NCBI RefSeq assembly: GCF_009859475.1
Contig: NZ_CP044549.1
Location: 1,116,001 to 1,180,000 of the forward strand
DNA: 64,000 nucleotides
Direction: 5' to 3'
Origin: Hydrogenophaga sp. BPS33
GTDB taxonomy: Bacteria; Pseudomonadota; Gammaproteobacteria; Burkholderiales; Burkholderiaceae_C
Below are positions 27,896-36,580 of this stretch, in pieces. The notes beneath the pieces are model-generated. The model was not told where the DNA came from and did not search any database. It saw only the letters and a program-made list of their open reading frames with translations. Within the stretch, counting starts at the first letter, position 1. Each line of letters opens with the position of its first letter. The translations under genes were made by a program, and so were the position numbers.

Positions 27896-30800
27896 TCACT
27901 GGAACAACGCCGTCAACGCCGGATTGCCCTTGTTCAGCACCAACTGCAACAGGGTGGTGCCGTCCGAAAAGGTGAGGTCTCGCGCCGCGCCGGCCTGCAG
28001 CAGCACCCTGGCGATCGCGATCTGTTCATGGTGAACTGCGAAGGCCAGAGCCGACATGGTTTTGGCGTTCTGGGGGTTGGGGTTTGCCCCGAGTCGCAGC
28101 AACAGATTGCATGTGTCCAGGTGGCCCCGTTCGATGGCATAGTGGATCGGGACATAGGCGCGCGCATCGGGTTGATCGATATTGGCGCCGTGCTGACACA
28201 GCAAGCGGACGACTTCCTTGTGTCCAGAATCGGCGGCGAGATGCAGCGGCATCGCGCCGGTGGCCAGGGAAATGTTGGCGCTGACGTGGTGGACCTCCAG
28301 GAGCTGCCGGACGGCCTCCAGGTTGCCATCAAAGCAGTGCATGAACATGAGCTCTTCCTTGGCCCGTTGCGCTGCCGTGCCTTTCATCGCGGAGAGTTCT
28401 TGCAGGGTCAGAGCGGGTTGCGATGTCTGTTGCCATGCCTTGCCACGGGCGGGCCAGCTGAACGTGACCATCGGCTGCACCGAGCGCGCCGGGGCGGGCG
28501 GGGGCGGCGAGGCGACCAGCGACCGGGTGGGCTTGGGGTCCAGGATGCGATCGCCGACCCATTCATTCGCGATCGCCGCGTTCAATTCGATCAGGGTGGT
28601 GCCCTCCCGGCCGATGATCGTGAACGAGAAACTGGGAAAACCTTGCAGCGTCGGGCGTCCGGGCTTTGGCACGGTGGGATCGCGCTGCAGGCGTCGGAAG
28701 AAGGCCTCGGCCGCGTTGCGCGCATTGCAAGCCGTCACCACCAGCTTCGTTGCCCCCTTTTTGTACATCAAGAGCATCAAATCCACCAGGGGCACCAGGC
28801 TACCGTCGCTCAAGCGCACCGTCACGGTTTGCAGTTCGCCATCCAAGGTTCCGTGGAACGTGCAGACGACAAAGTCGCCGTACTGGATATCCATGGCCTC
28901 CAGGTCACGCCATGCCAGACCTTGGGTGCCGTCCCCCACCGCGTGCATGGGGATGCCGCCGTTCTGGCCTTTCTGCAGCAAGGACGTGGAAATTTTTCCC
29001 GGGAAGCCGGGGCCGGTGACCACCCAGCCGCGCGGTGCCGTGACGGGTCTTGCCATGATGGGTTGTGCGGTGTCGGTCGGACGCAGGGCCGCGATGAGGT
29101 CGTCGCCCAGACCCCGTTCGATAGCGATCGACTGCGCTGTTCGGCCCAATTCGTCGACGCGGTCCACAAGTGCCTGGAATGCCGCCTTGCTCATCGTCGC
29201 ACGGATGGCCTGGACCACCGCAAGCGCGTTGTCGCCGCAGCATGCGCTGTGCAAGAAGGTCATGCGATGGGGGCCATCGTCGCCAGCGTGCACCCCCGGC
29301 CGTTGCAGCAGCAAGGCCACGGCACCGTCGCTGCCGGCGCGGGCGGCCAGGTGCAGCGGGGTCCAGCCCTCGTGGTTGGGTGTGTGCGCCGCCAGGCCTG
29401 GCTGGTTCAGCAGGCACTGCACGACCGTCGGCTTGCCATTGCGCGCTGCCAGGGCCAGTGGCGTGGCCCCGTGCTGATGAACCGCGTTGAGCACGGCAGG
29501 CGGGACCGTCTTGCCGGGCGTGCTATGCCGCTGCAGCAACCATTCCACCCCCTCAAGATGGCCCTCGTTGCTGGCCAGGTGCAAGTCGGTGCAGCCATCT
29601 TTTCGGGTTTTCTGGATATCCGCGCCGAGGTCGATCAGCCGTTGGGCCACGTCGAGATGGCCATACACGATCGCCAGGTGGTACGGCGTGGATCCGTCCA
29701 CCGCCTGTGCGTCGACTGCGGTGCCTGCGAGCAGATCCAGCATGGTCAAGCGGCCAGATCCCGCCGCCTGGTGCAGGGGCGTCCAGCCCAGCCAATCGGT
29801 GTGCTGCGGGTCGACGAGCGGCTGTTCCAGCAGCTTCTTCGCGATCTCCGCGTGGCCCACTTCGATGGCAACGTGCAAGGCGCTCGCGCCGTAGGTCGAC
29901 GCGGCGTTGAGCACGGCTTTCTGGTCCGCTGTGCTGGGCAGGCGCGCCACCTCGGCCAACATCCATTGCACGGCGGCCAGATGGCCATTCTGGCAGGCGA
30001 CGAACAGTGGACTCGCGGTGTGGCTGGACACCCGAATGTCCACGCCCCTCGCGCGCAGTGCCCGGGCGATGTCCACGTTGCCCACGGACATCGCGAAGTA
30101 CAGCGGCGTGTCCTCGGATGGTGAGGCGCTCAGGCGCAGGGCGCTGGACTTCAACAGTTGCCGGACGACATCGGCATGCCCTCGGGTGATGGCCTCCTGC
30201 AAAGGCTTTGTGCCTTCGTGGTCGGGTTCGTTGATCTGCGCGGTGGAATGCCGCAGCAGGTCGCGCACCAGATCCGCATGGCCCGAACGGCAGGCCAGCA
30301 GCAGCGGGCTCTGGCCCAGCGCGTTGGCTTGTCCCAATGCGCTGGGCAGGGGCTCGCCCGTTTGTTTGGCCAGGGCAGGCAGCAGCCATTGCACCGTGGT
30401 GCGATCGCCCAACTCGCAAGCCGCATGCAGTGGCGTTACGCCCGCGCGATTGGCTTTGCCGAGGTCGGCCCGCGTGTTCTCGGCCAGCCACCGGGCCATG
30501 GCGGGCTGCTTCGCCTGGATGGCGAGCAACAACGGGGTGCTTCCCGAGACGTCGGTGGCATTGATGTCGACATCGGTCCGGACCAGCAGCAATGCGGCGA
30601 CTGCGGGGCTTGCGCGCCGGGCGGCGTCGTGCAAGGCCGTGCGGCCTTGGGCATCCACCGGCGTGAGGTCCACCTCGCTGCGGTGCAGCAGCAGATCGAC
30701 CACGGCTGGGCTGGGCGCGAACGCCGCGAGCTGCAGCGGTGACTGGCCGCTGCGGTTCCTGGCGTTGAGCACGTCGTGCAGGTCGATGGCCTGGAACTGT

Positions 30801-31939
30801 GGCGTGTCCAGAAGCCAGGTCACCGCCGCCAGGTTGCCCTTGAGGCACAGCCTGGCCAGTGCCGTGTTGCCTTGTTGGTCCGCATGCAGGACGTCCGCGC
30901 CTTTGTCGAGGAGGCTCTGGGCCGCGTTCCATTGGCCCGCCAACAGTGCGTAGACCAAGGGTGGCGTGCCTTGGGCATCTTCTGCGTCGATCTGGATGTC
31001 GCCGTGGCCCAGCAAGCATTCGATCATGCGCGGTTCGCCTGCCCGCGCCGCGATGTGCAGCGGCGAGCAGTGGTCGTTGTCCGCCAGGTTGGGGTCGAGG
31101 TGCTCGGCCTCGAGCAAGCGCTCTACCACGCCGTGCCGGCCTTCCTGGACGGCGTGCCGCAACGGCGTCATCCCATGTTGGTCCAGCGCGTTCAGAGCGG
31201 CGCCTTTGTCCGGGCCGTCCGGCCGAAAACTATCCTGTGCCATTAACCAGGTCACCACCGATTCGTGGCCCGCGCGGCAGGCCTCGTGCAAGGGTGTTCG
31301 GCCTTCGGGGCCGGGCTGTTGATCGTCCGCGCCATGGTCCAGAAGCAGGTTGCACGCCAGCATCTGGTTCATTCGGGCCGCCAGGTGCAGGGGGGCTGCG
31401 CCCTCCTGGTCGGTGGCGTTGAGGTCGATGCCGGGTTGCTGCAGCAGCAGTTTCAGGACGTCGTCCTGGCGGGCTTCGACGGCCAGGTGCAACGCAGTCT
31501 TGCCATCGACCAGCACCGCATTCAGGATGACGGTGCTGCCCAGCAGGGCTCGCACCTCCTCGACCTGGCCGGCCCGGACCGCCCCGGCCAGCCGCTGCAG
31601 ACCTTGCTCGTACACGTCCTGCGCGTCCTGCGCCTGGGCGGTGAGCGTCGTGTTCAAGGTTGAATGGGCGTCGCTATCCTCCGAGTCCGAGTCCGCGTCT
31701 GTGTCTGAGAAGGATGAGAAGGACGAGAAGCTGTCGTCGCCGGACGGGTCGACATGCGGCGGCCGGTGGATCTGCTCAAAGGTATCCGAGGCCTCTGGGT
31801 CCGCGTCGCTCACGGAAGCCTCGGAGTCGCTTACCAAGGACTCGCTTTCCTCGGAATCGCTGTCTGTGGAGATCGGAGAGGAGACCTGCGACGTGCGCGC
31901 AGGAACAAGAGGCGTTGGGGTGGAGGTCAGGCGCGTCAC
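27896..31939 (-). CDS. Ankyrin protein 2 with caspase-like module, His-Cys pair intact
   Basis: About 1347 residues. The GTG start at 31939 is chosen because GGAGAAACC precedes it, the same leader found before ankyrin protein 6; the open frame extends to 32308 but overlaps the upstream gene. Residues 20-95 are a Ser/Asp/Glu-rich acidic tract. A cap (TTLTAQAQDAQ...) precedes about 22 ankyrin repeats. Residues about 970-1130 are the module shared with proteins 3, 5 and 6: RGWVVTGPG, GDFVVCTFHGTLDG (His1029) and ATKLVVTACNAR (Cys1071, near base 28,727). A Pro-rich linker and four more ankyrin repeats follow. The layout suggests a clan CD-type cysteine protease carried on an ankyrin scaffold; activity is inferred. 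Confidence 0.88.
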   Translation of the reverse strand: MTRLTSTPTPLVPARTSQVSSPISTDSDSEESESLVSDSEASVSDADPEASDTFEQIHRPPHVDPSGDDSFSSFSSFSDTDADSDSEDSDAHSTLNTTLTAQAQDAQDVYEQGLQRLAGAVRAGQVEEVRALLGSTVILNAVLVDGKTALHLAVEARQDDVLKLLLQQPGIDLNATDQEGAAPLHLAARMNQMLACNLLLDHGADDQQPGPEGRTPLHEACRAGHESVVTWLMAQDSFRPDGPDKGAALNALDQHGMTPLRHAVQEGRHGVVERLLEAEHLDPNLADNDHCSPLHIAARAGEPRMIECLLGHGDIQIDAEDAQGTPPLVYALLAGQWNAAQSLLDKGADVLHADQQGNTALARLCLKGNLAAVTWLLDTPQFQAIDLHDVLNARNRSGQSPLQLAAFAPSPAVVDLLLHRSEVDLTPVDAQGRTALHDAARRASPAVAALLLVRTDVDINATDVSGSTPLLLAIQAKQPAMARWLAENTRADLGKANRAGVTPLHAACELGDRTTVQWLLPALAKQTGEPLPSALGQANALGQSPLLLACRSGHADLVRDLLRHSTAQINEPDHEGTKPLQEAITRGHADVVRQLLKSSALRLSASPSEDTPLYFAMSVGNVDIARALRARGVDIRVSSHTASPLFVACQNGHLAAVQWMLAEVARLPSTADQKAVLNAASTYGASALHVAIEVGHAEIAKKLLEQPLVDPQHTDWLGWTPLHQAAGSGRLTMLDLLAGTAVDAQAVDGSTPYHLAIVYGHLDVAQRLIDLGADIQKTRKDGCTDLHLASNEGHLEGVEWLLQRHSTPGKTVPPAVLNAVHQHGATPLALAARNGKPTVVQCLLNQPGLAAHTPNHEGWTPLHLAARAGSDGAVALLLQRPGVHAGDDGPHRMTFLHSACCGDNALAVVQAIRATMSKAAFQALVDRVDELGRTAQSIAIERGLGDDLIAALRPTDTAQPIMARPVTAPRGWVVTGPGFPGKISTSLLQKGQNGGIPMHAVGDGTQGLAWRDLEAMDIQYGDFVVCTFHGTLDGELQTVTVRLSDGSLVPLVDLMLLMYKKGATKLVVTACNARNAAEAFFRRLQRDPTVPKPGRPTLQGFPSFSFTIIGREGTTLIELNAAIANEWVGDRILDPKPTRSLVASPPPPAPARSVQPMVTFSWPARGKAWQQTSQPALTLQELSAMKGTAAQRAKEELMFMHCFDGNLEAVRQLLEVHHVSANISLATGAMPLHLAADSGHKEVVRLLCQHGANIDQPDARAYVPIHYAIERGHLDTCNLLLRLGANPNPQNAKTMSALAFAVHHEQIAIARVLLQAGAARDLTFSDGTTLLQLVLNKGNPALTALFQ

Positions 31940-31998
31940 GGTTTCTCCGGGGCAAATGCCAGTCAAGGAGCTCCCTGTTGTGCAGCTTGAGTAACAAA

Positions 31999-32010
31999 CC
32001 CCCCGGGGGG
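31999..32010. repeat. 12-bp perfect palindrome CCCCCCGGGGGG
   Basis: Lies in the 104-bp gap between ankyrin genes 3 and 2. No loop and no T-run, so it is not a standard terminator. It may be a processing or protein-binding site. Confidence 0.4.
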
Positions 32011-32043
32011 ATTCCGGCACGTCCCTGGCCGTGCGCACGGCGA

Positions 32044-35000
32044 TCAGGATGTGCGCTCGGTACCCGGTTCCAATAGATGGGCGATGGCGTGGTGCCCATG
32101 GGCCTTCGCCAGGTCGATCGCGCTCAAGGCCTTTTTGCAGCGGTGTTGTCGATCCGCCCCCGCGTCGATCAAGACTTTCACGATGGCCAGGTGGCCGTTT
32201 CGACTGGCGAGATGGAGCGCGGTTTCGCCCGTGGACGGGTCTTCTGCATCGACCTTCGCGCGGTGCTCGAGCAGGAGGGCGGCGATGTCGGTTTTGCCGC
32301 ACAGGCACGCGAGGTGCAGCGCGCTGCGGCCCAGCTCGTCAGGCGCATTGGGATTCACGCCGTGTTCGGTCAGCAGTTCGTGCACCGGCTCCGTTGCTCC
32401 ATGAGCGGTATGGAGGAAAAGCAGAGCGATCCGGCCCGTCCTTTGGTAGTCCAGCGGGCCCGAGAACTCTTCCAGGTCGGGTATCTTGCGCGTGTGGATC
32501 ACGACCTCCTGCCGACCCGCGTCCCACGCCAGCGTGTCCACCCGCATCTGTGTGCCCATGAGCAACGCATTGCGCTTCCCGAAACCTGTCTTTTCGGCCA
32601 CACCGTCTTTAAGCCACTGCTGTGCCGCCACCTGGTTCTTCCCCATCAGGTACGCAGAGCCGGTCATGAGGGTGTAGTCCAGTCCCGTGTACCCGCCGTT
32701 GGCCGCCGTCGGACGGGGAATGGCCGGGTCGTTCTGCAAGCGAGAACGCCACACCGTGGCCACGTCGATCGTGTTGCCGAGGTCGTCCTGGGCATCCAGA
32801 AACAGCAGCTTCATCACGCCCCTCTCGAAGAACAGGCGCAGCACCTCGGCCTTGGGCACTTTCTCGCCCCGGCCCAGGTCCACCATCTCCTCCATCAAGA
32901 CGCTGTCCCAGTGGACGCGGAACTGGCACAACACCAGATCCCCGGCCTGGATGGCTAGCGCTTGCAGGCCCTTCCACGTGAGGTCGAGCTTGCCGTCGCC
33001 ATAAGTCTGCAATGGGATCTCGCCTTTTTTCCCGATCGCGACGAGTTCCTGGTTGTTCCATTGCGGCTGTGCACCGCCCACGACGACCCAGCCTCTCTTG
33101 TAAGACGTCTGCGGTAGCGCCGAGGGCATGGTCACCGGTGCCATGGGCAGCGCCTGAATGACGTCGTCGCCCGCATGGAACTGGGCGGCCCGGGAGCCCG
33201 CCTTGGTGTCCCACGCGTTGCGCTCGTCGGCCCATGCCAGGAAGTCGTTGCGCGGCATCCCCGCTTGCAAGGCATGGATGGACGGCAGCGCTTTCTTGCC
33301 TTGGGTGGCCACGAGATGCAAGGCGGTGTTGCCGTACGGTCCTGGCTGCAACCGGTCGGTCTTCGGATGGGTCAGCAGCACGGCGATGGTTTCGTGCCTG
33401 GCCCTGAGGCACGCGGCGTGCAGCGGCGCAATGCTCTGGACGTCTGCCTTGTTGGGATCGATGCCCTCTTGCGCCAGAAGAAAGCGCACGGTCTGCACAT
33501 GCCCTTCCTGCGCCGCCAGTTGCAGCGGCGTCTTCCCCGAATCTGTGGTTTGGTTCAGCACGGCGGCACGGTCGCGCGGTTGGCCTTTGAGCAAGAGGAT
33601 CTCAGGCCGCTTGAGCAGCGCACGGATGATGCCGGTGGCACCGCGTTCGCCTGCGATGTGCAGCGCCGTGAAGCCGGCCTCGAAGGTCTGGTGGATGTCG
33701 GCGCCGTGGTTCAGCAACGCGTCGACCATTTCTTCGGTGTCGGGAGCGATCGCCCAATACAGCGCCGTGTGGCCCGAGGCGTCCGGTTGATCCACGCCGA
33801 CACCCGGGTGCTCCAGCAACGCGTCGATGGCTTCCTCGTGGCGGTGGATGACGGCTTCGTGCAGCGGGGTATGGCCTGCCTGGTTCACCGGGTTGGGCTC
33901 GATGTGCGTCTGCTTCAGCAGCACGCGCACCACTTTCGCGTGGCCCTTGGCTGCGGCAGCATGCAGCGGGGTGTTCCCATCTGTCATGCGTGCGTTCAGT
34001 ACGCGGCGCGGGTCGAGCCTCTTGCCGTCGGTTTGAGGGCGCAACAGCTTGCGCAGCAGCCATTTCACGGTGACCAGTTTGCCGACATCGCTGGCCAGGT
34101 GCAGGGGGGTTGCGCCGTCCATTCGGATGGCTTGAGGGTACGCCCCCTTGTTCAGCAGTTGTTGGGCGACGCCCAATTGCCCGTGCCAGATGGCGCTGTG
34201 AAACGCCGTGCCATTGTCGAAAGGCATGGCGTCTACCTGGATACCCTTGTGCGCCAGGAGCATGCCGACGATCTCGGTCAAGCCCATTCTGGCCGCCGCG
34301 TGCAGCGGTGTTCCTTCGGCATTCGCGGTGTTCACGTCAATGTCGGTCTGCTCCAGCAGAAACTTCACCAATGCTTGAGCCTGCGGACCATGGCCGATGG
34401 CGTAGTGCAAGGGCCGCGAGGAATCGTCCGAGGGCTGGTTCAACACCTGTTTGCGTGCGAGGGTCTTCCCACCGTGTCGCCACAGGTCGGGCTGCTCCAG
34501 CAGCCACTGGACGATCTCGAGATGGTGGTTGCGGCATGCCTGGTGCAGCGGTGCAAACTCGCCCGGGGTGGGGCGGTTGATGTTGGCCTTGCTCTGGTGC
34601 AGCCGTTTCGCCATCTCCAAGTGATTGTTCTTGATCGCCAGAGAGAACGCGGTGTCGCCGCTGTCGGACGCGCTGTTCACGTCGATGTCCGGATGCACCA
34701 ACAGCAGCTCGATCAGGTCGATGCGCTGGTGTTTCGCGGCTTCGATCAGGGGTGTGCAGCCCTCGTCGTCGGCCTCGTTTGGACGAATGTCTTGCTGCTT
34801 CAGCAGGAACGCCACCAGCCGCGCATTGCCCGAGCGGGTGGCCAGCGTCAGCGGTGTATCGCCCTTGCGGGTGCGCTGATTCAGCACGGCAGCCCTGCTG
34901 CCCGGTTGGCCCTTCAGCTTCCAGATGCCGGGCTGTTGCAACAACCACCGCACCAACTCGAGATCGCCGTTCTGGCACGCGAGGTGCAATGCGGCAAAGC

Positions 35001-36507
35001 CGTCGTTCGTGCACAGGCCGATGTGTGCCCCCTTGTCCAACAGCGACACCGCCGCGCTCGTCTGTTGGTATTGGATGGCGAGCAGAAAAGGCGTGGCGCC
35101 GGCTGCGTTGGCGCGCTGAATGTCCACGCCCTTGTGCTGAAGCAGCGCCAGGACGGTGAGGGCATGTTTTCCCTTGAGGGCCGCATGGAGCGGCATGTCG
35201 CCTGCGTGGTTGGCCGGGTTGGGGTGGACGCCGGGTTGCTTGAGAAGCTCGTCCACCACCTCCGTCTTGCCGGAGGCGGCGGCCTGCAGAAGCGGTGTGA
35301 CACCGGTCGTGGTGACCAGATTCAACACGGCGACGATGTGGCGTGGCCCCGCGATGCCCTGCCGGATCTCGGCCTGTGCCAGCAACCACTGGACCACTTC
35401 CACGTTGCCGTAGTGACAGGCGGCATGTAGCGGCGCCACGCCGTTGTGCATGGCCCTGTTGACGCAGCTTCTGTGTTGCGGTTGCCGGACTTCTCTTTCC
35501 TTTTCCAGCAGAAGTTGGGCCACATTCCAATGTCCGTATTCGAGCGCCAGCAAAAAGGGTGTGGCGCCCGATGCCAGCGGCGCGTTCAGCGGGATGCCGC
35601 GCACCTTCAGCAAGCGCGCCATGGCCCCCGCTCTACCGAACCTGGCCGCTTCGTGCAAGGCTGTCCAGCCCTTGTCGCGTGCTCGGGCCGGATCGATGTC
35701 CGGGTGCTCCAAAAGGCAGTCCAGCACCTTGAGCTTCTCCTGGCGCGCGGCCAACTGCAGGGGCGTTGCGCCGTCCTTGATGGTCTCGTTGAGCAGGGGC
35801 GACAGCATCAGCAGAGCCAGCACTTTCTCCGGGTCGTCGGCGTGGATGGCTTCCACCCACTTTTCCGGCCCTTTTTTGTTGGCCTGTTGTACTTTCTGGG
35901 CCTGAACCGAGAGCGTGGTGCCGGGCTGCGGGGCGGGCAGCGGTGGCGGGATGGCCGTGGTCGTGGCCGTCAGGGTCGTTGTGGTCGAGCCCGGTGTGGT
36001 CCTGGTGGTGGGTGCGTGGGTCGCGGTCTGCGTTGTGGTCGTTGTGGTGGTGGTCGTGAATGTCGTCGCGGTGGTGGCCGTGGGTGGGTGCTGGCTCGCG
36101 TCTTGTGCCTTGGTGAAGGCCAGCTCCACCGCCGTCCAGGTCACCGGTGGTGCCGGACAGTCCAGGGCGAGGCTCAGCAGGGGCAACGCCTGAACCGGTG
36201 CCGCATCGGCCAAGGCGAGCGCCAACTCGCCGAAGCCGTTCGGCAAAGCATGGCCCACCGCCCGATCGCGCGCTTTCGGGGCTTTGGCGACGTTCGTGAC
36301 GCCGTTGCCGTCGTCCCGGACCGTCAGTGGGGCCTGGCTGCCCTGCAGTGCCAGGTACAAGGTGTGGCCATGCTTCGCGATCAAGGTCTGCGCCTTCGCC
36401 CCGGCAGGGTCGATACCCAGCTTTCTCAGCAAGTCCTGCTGCTGTTGGACGGTGGAGAACTCGGTGTCGCTGTTGGATCGAGAGCGGGAGGTCGGTGCGA
36501 CTTTCAT
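32044..36507 (-). CDS. Ankyrin protein 3 (1487 aa), degenerate caspase-like module
   Basis: The largest protein of the cluster. Residues 18-140 are the shared N-terminal domain (STVQQQQDLLRKLGIDP, then TLIAKHGHTLYLAL). Residues about 144-192 are almost pure Thr. Then come the cap (TTLSVQAQKVQQANKKGPEK), about 23 ankyrin repeats, the module at about 1140-1300 and four terminal repeats ending near TERTS. In the module the pair positions are Arg1197 (CQFRVHWD) and Ala1239 (LLFLDAQDD), so it would be inactive if the His-Cys model holds. N-terminal and cap regions are closely similar to protein 4, pointing to tandem duplication. Cytoplasmic or exported by an unrecognised route. Confidence 0.9.
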   Translation of the reverse strand: MKVAPTSRSRSNSDTEFSTVQQQQDLLRKLGIDPAGAKAQTLIAKHGHTLYLALQGSQAPLTVRDDGNGVTNVAKAPKARDRAVGHALPNGFGELALALADAAPVQALPLLSLALDCPAPPVTWTAVELAFTKAQDASQHPPTATTATTFTTTTTTTTTQTATHAPTTRTTPGSTTTTLTATTTAIPPPLPAPQPGTTLSVQAQKVQQANKKGPEKWVEAIHADDPEKVLALLMLSPLLNETIKDGATPLQLAARQEKLKVLDCLLEHPDIDPARARDKGWTALHEAARFGRAGAMARLLKVRGIPLNAPLASGATPFLLALEYGHWNVAQLLLEKEREVRQPQHRSCVNRAMHNGVAPLHAACHYGNVEVVQWLLAQAEIRQGIAGPRHIVAVLNLVTTTGVTPLLQAAASGKTEVVDELLKQPGVHPNPANHAGDMPLHAALKGKHALTVLALLQHKGVDIQRANAAGATPFLLAIQYQQTSAAVSLLDKGAHIGLCTNDGFAALHLACQNGDLELVRWLLQQPGIWKLKGQPGSRAAVLNQRTRKGDTPLTLATRSGNARLVAFLLKQQDIRPNEADDEGCTPLIEAAKHQRIDLIELLLVHPDIDVNSASDSGDTAFSLAIKNNHLEMAKRLHQSKANINRPTPGEFAPLHQACRNHHLEIVQWLLEQPDLWRHGGKTLARKQVLNQPSDDSSRPLHYAIGHGPQAQALVKFLLEQTDIDVNTANAEGTPLHAAARMGLTEIVGMLLAHKGIQVDAMPFDNGTAFHSAIWHGQLGVAQQLLNKGAYPQAIRMDGATPLHLASDVGKLVTVKWLLRKLLRPQTDGKRLDPRRVLNARMTDGNTPLHAAAAKGHAKVVRVLLKQTHIEPNPVNQAGHTPLHEAVIHRHEEAIDALLEHPGVGVDQPDASGHTALYWAIAPDTEEMVDALLNHGADIHQTFEAGFTALHIAGERGATGIIRALLKRPEILLLKGQPRDRAAVLNQTTDSGKTPLQLAAQEGHVQTVRFLLAQEGIDPNKADVQSIAPLHAACLRARHETIAVLLTHPKTDRLQPGPYGNTALHLVATQGKKALPSIHALQAGMPRNDFLAWADERNAWDTKAGSRAAQFHAGDDVIQALPMAPVTMPSALPQTSYKRGWVVVGGAQPQWNNQELVAIGKKGEIPLQTYGDGKLDLTWKGLQALAIQAGDLVLCQFRVHWDSVLMEEMVDLGRGEKVPKAEVLRLFFERGVMKLLFLDAQDDLGNTIDVATVWRSRLQNDPAIPRPTAANGGYTGLDYTLMTGSAYLMGKNQVAAQQWLKDGVAEKTGFGKRNALLMGTQMRVDTLAWDAGRQEVVIHTRKIPDLEEFSGPLDYQRTGRIALLFLHTAHGATEPVHELLTEHGVNPNAPDELGRSALHLACLCGKTDIAALLLEHRAKVDAEDPSTGETALHLASRNGHLAIVKVLIDAGADRQHRCKKALSAIDLAKAHGHHAIAHLLEPGTERTS

Positions 36508-36580
36508 GTCGTTTCTCTGAAGAGGCGGAATGGGGGATGAAGCCTTCGGGTCGGTCCCACACGGCGTCGTTGTGGCAGCC

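Noticed and set aside
27881..30124. Long plus-strand open frames opposite ankyrin gene 2 (also opposite genes 3-6, up to about 750 codons)
   Set aside because: They are antisense shadows of repetitive, high-GC ankyrin codons; the translations are His/Arg/Gln-rich without any domain, while the minus frame gives clean ankyrin repeats.
31940..32308. N-terminal extension of ankyrin gene 2 to 32308
   Set aside because: It would overlap the 3' end of gene 3 by 265 bp, is Arg/Pro-rich and unlike the paralogues; the GTG at 31939 has the shared leader.
35930..36075. CRISPR array or microsatellite locus at the Thr-coding tracts
   Set aside because: There are no spacers or regular repeat units; the triplet-like sequence is in frame within coding regions.
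32044..36507. Active protease in ankyrin protein 3, using the His two residues after the Arg (VHWD)
   Set aside because: That His aligns with a different position in proteins 2 and 5, and the Cys position is Ala, so a catalytic pair is not supported.
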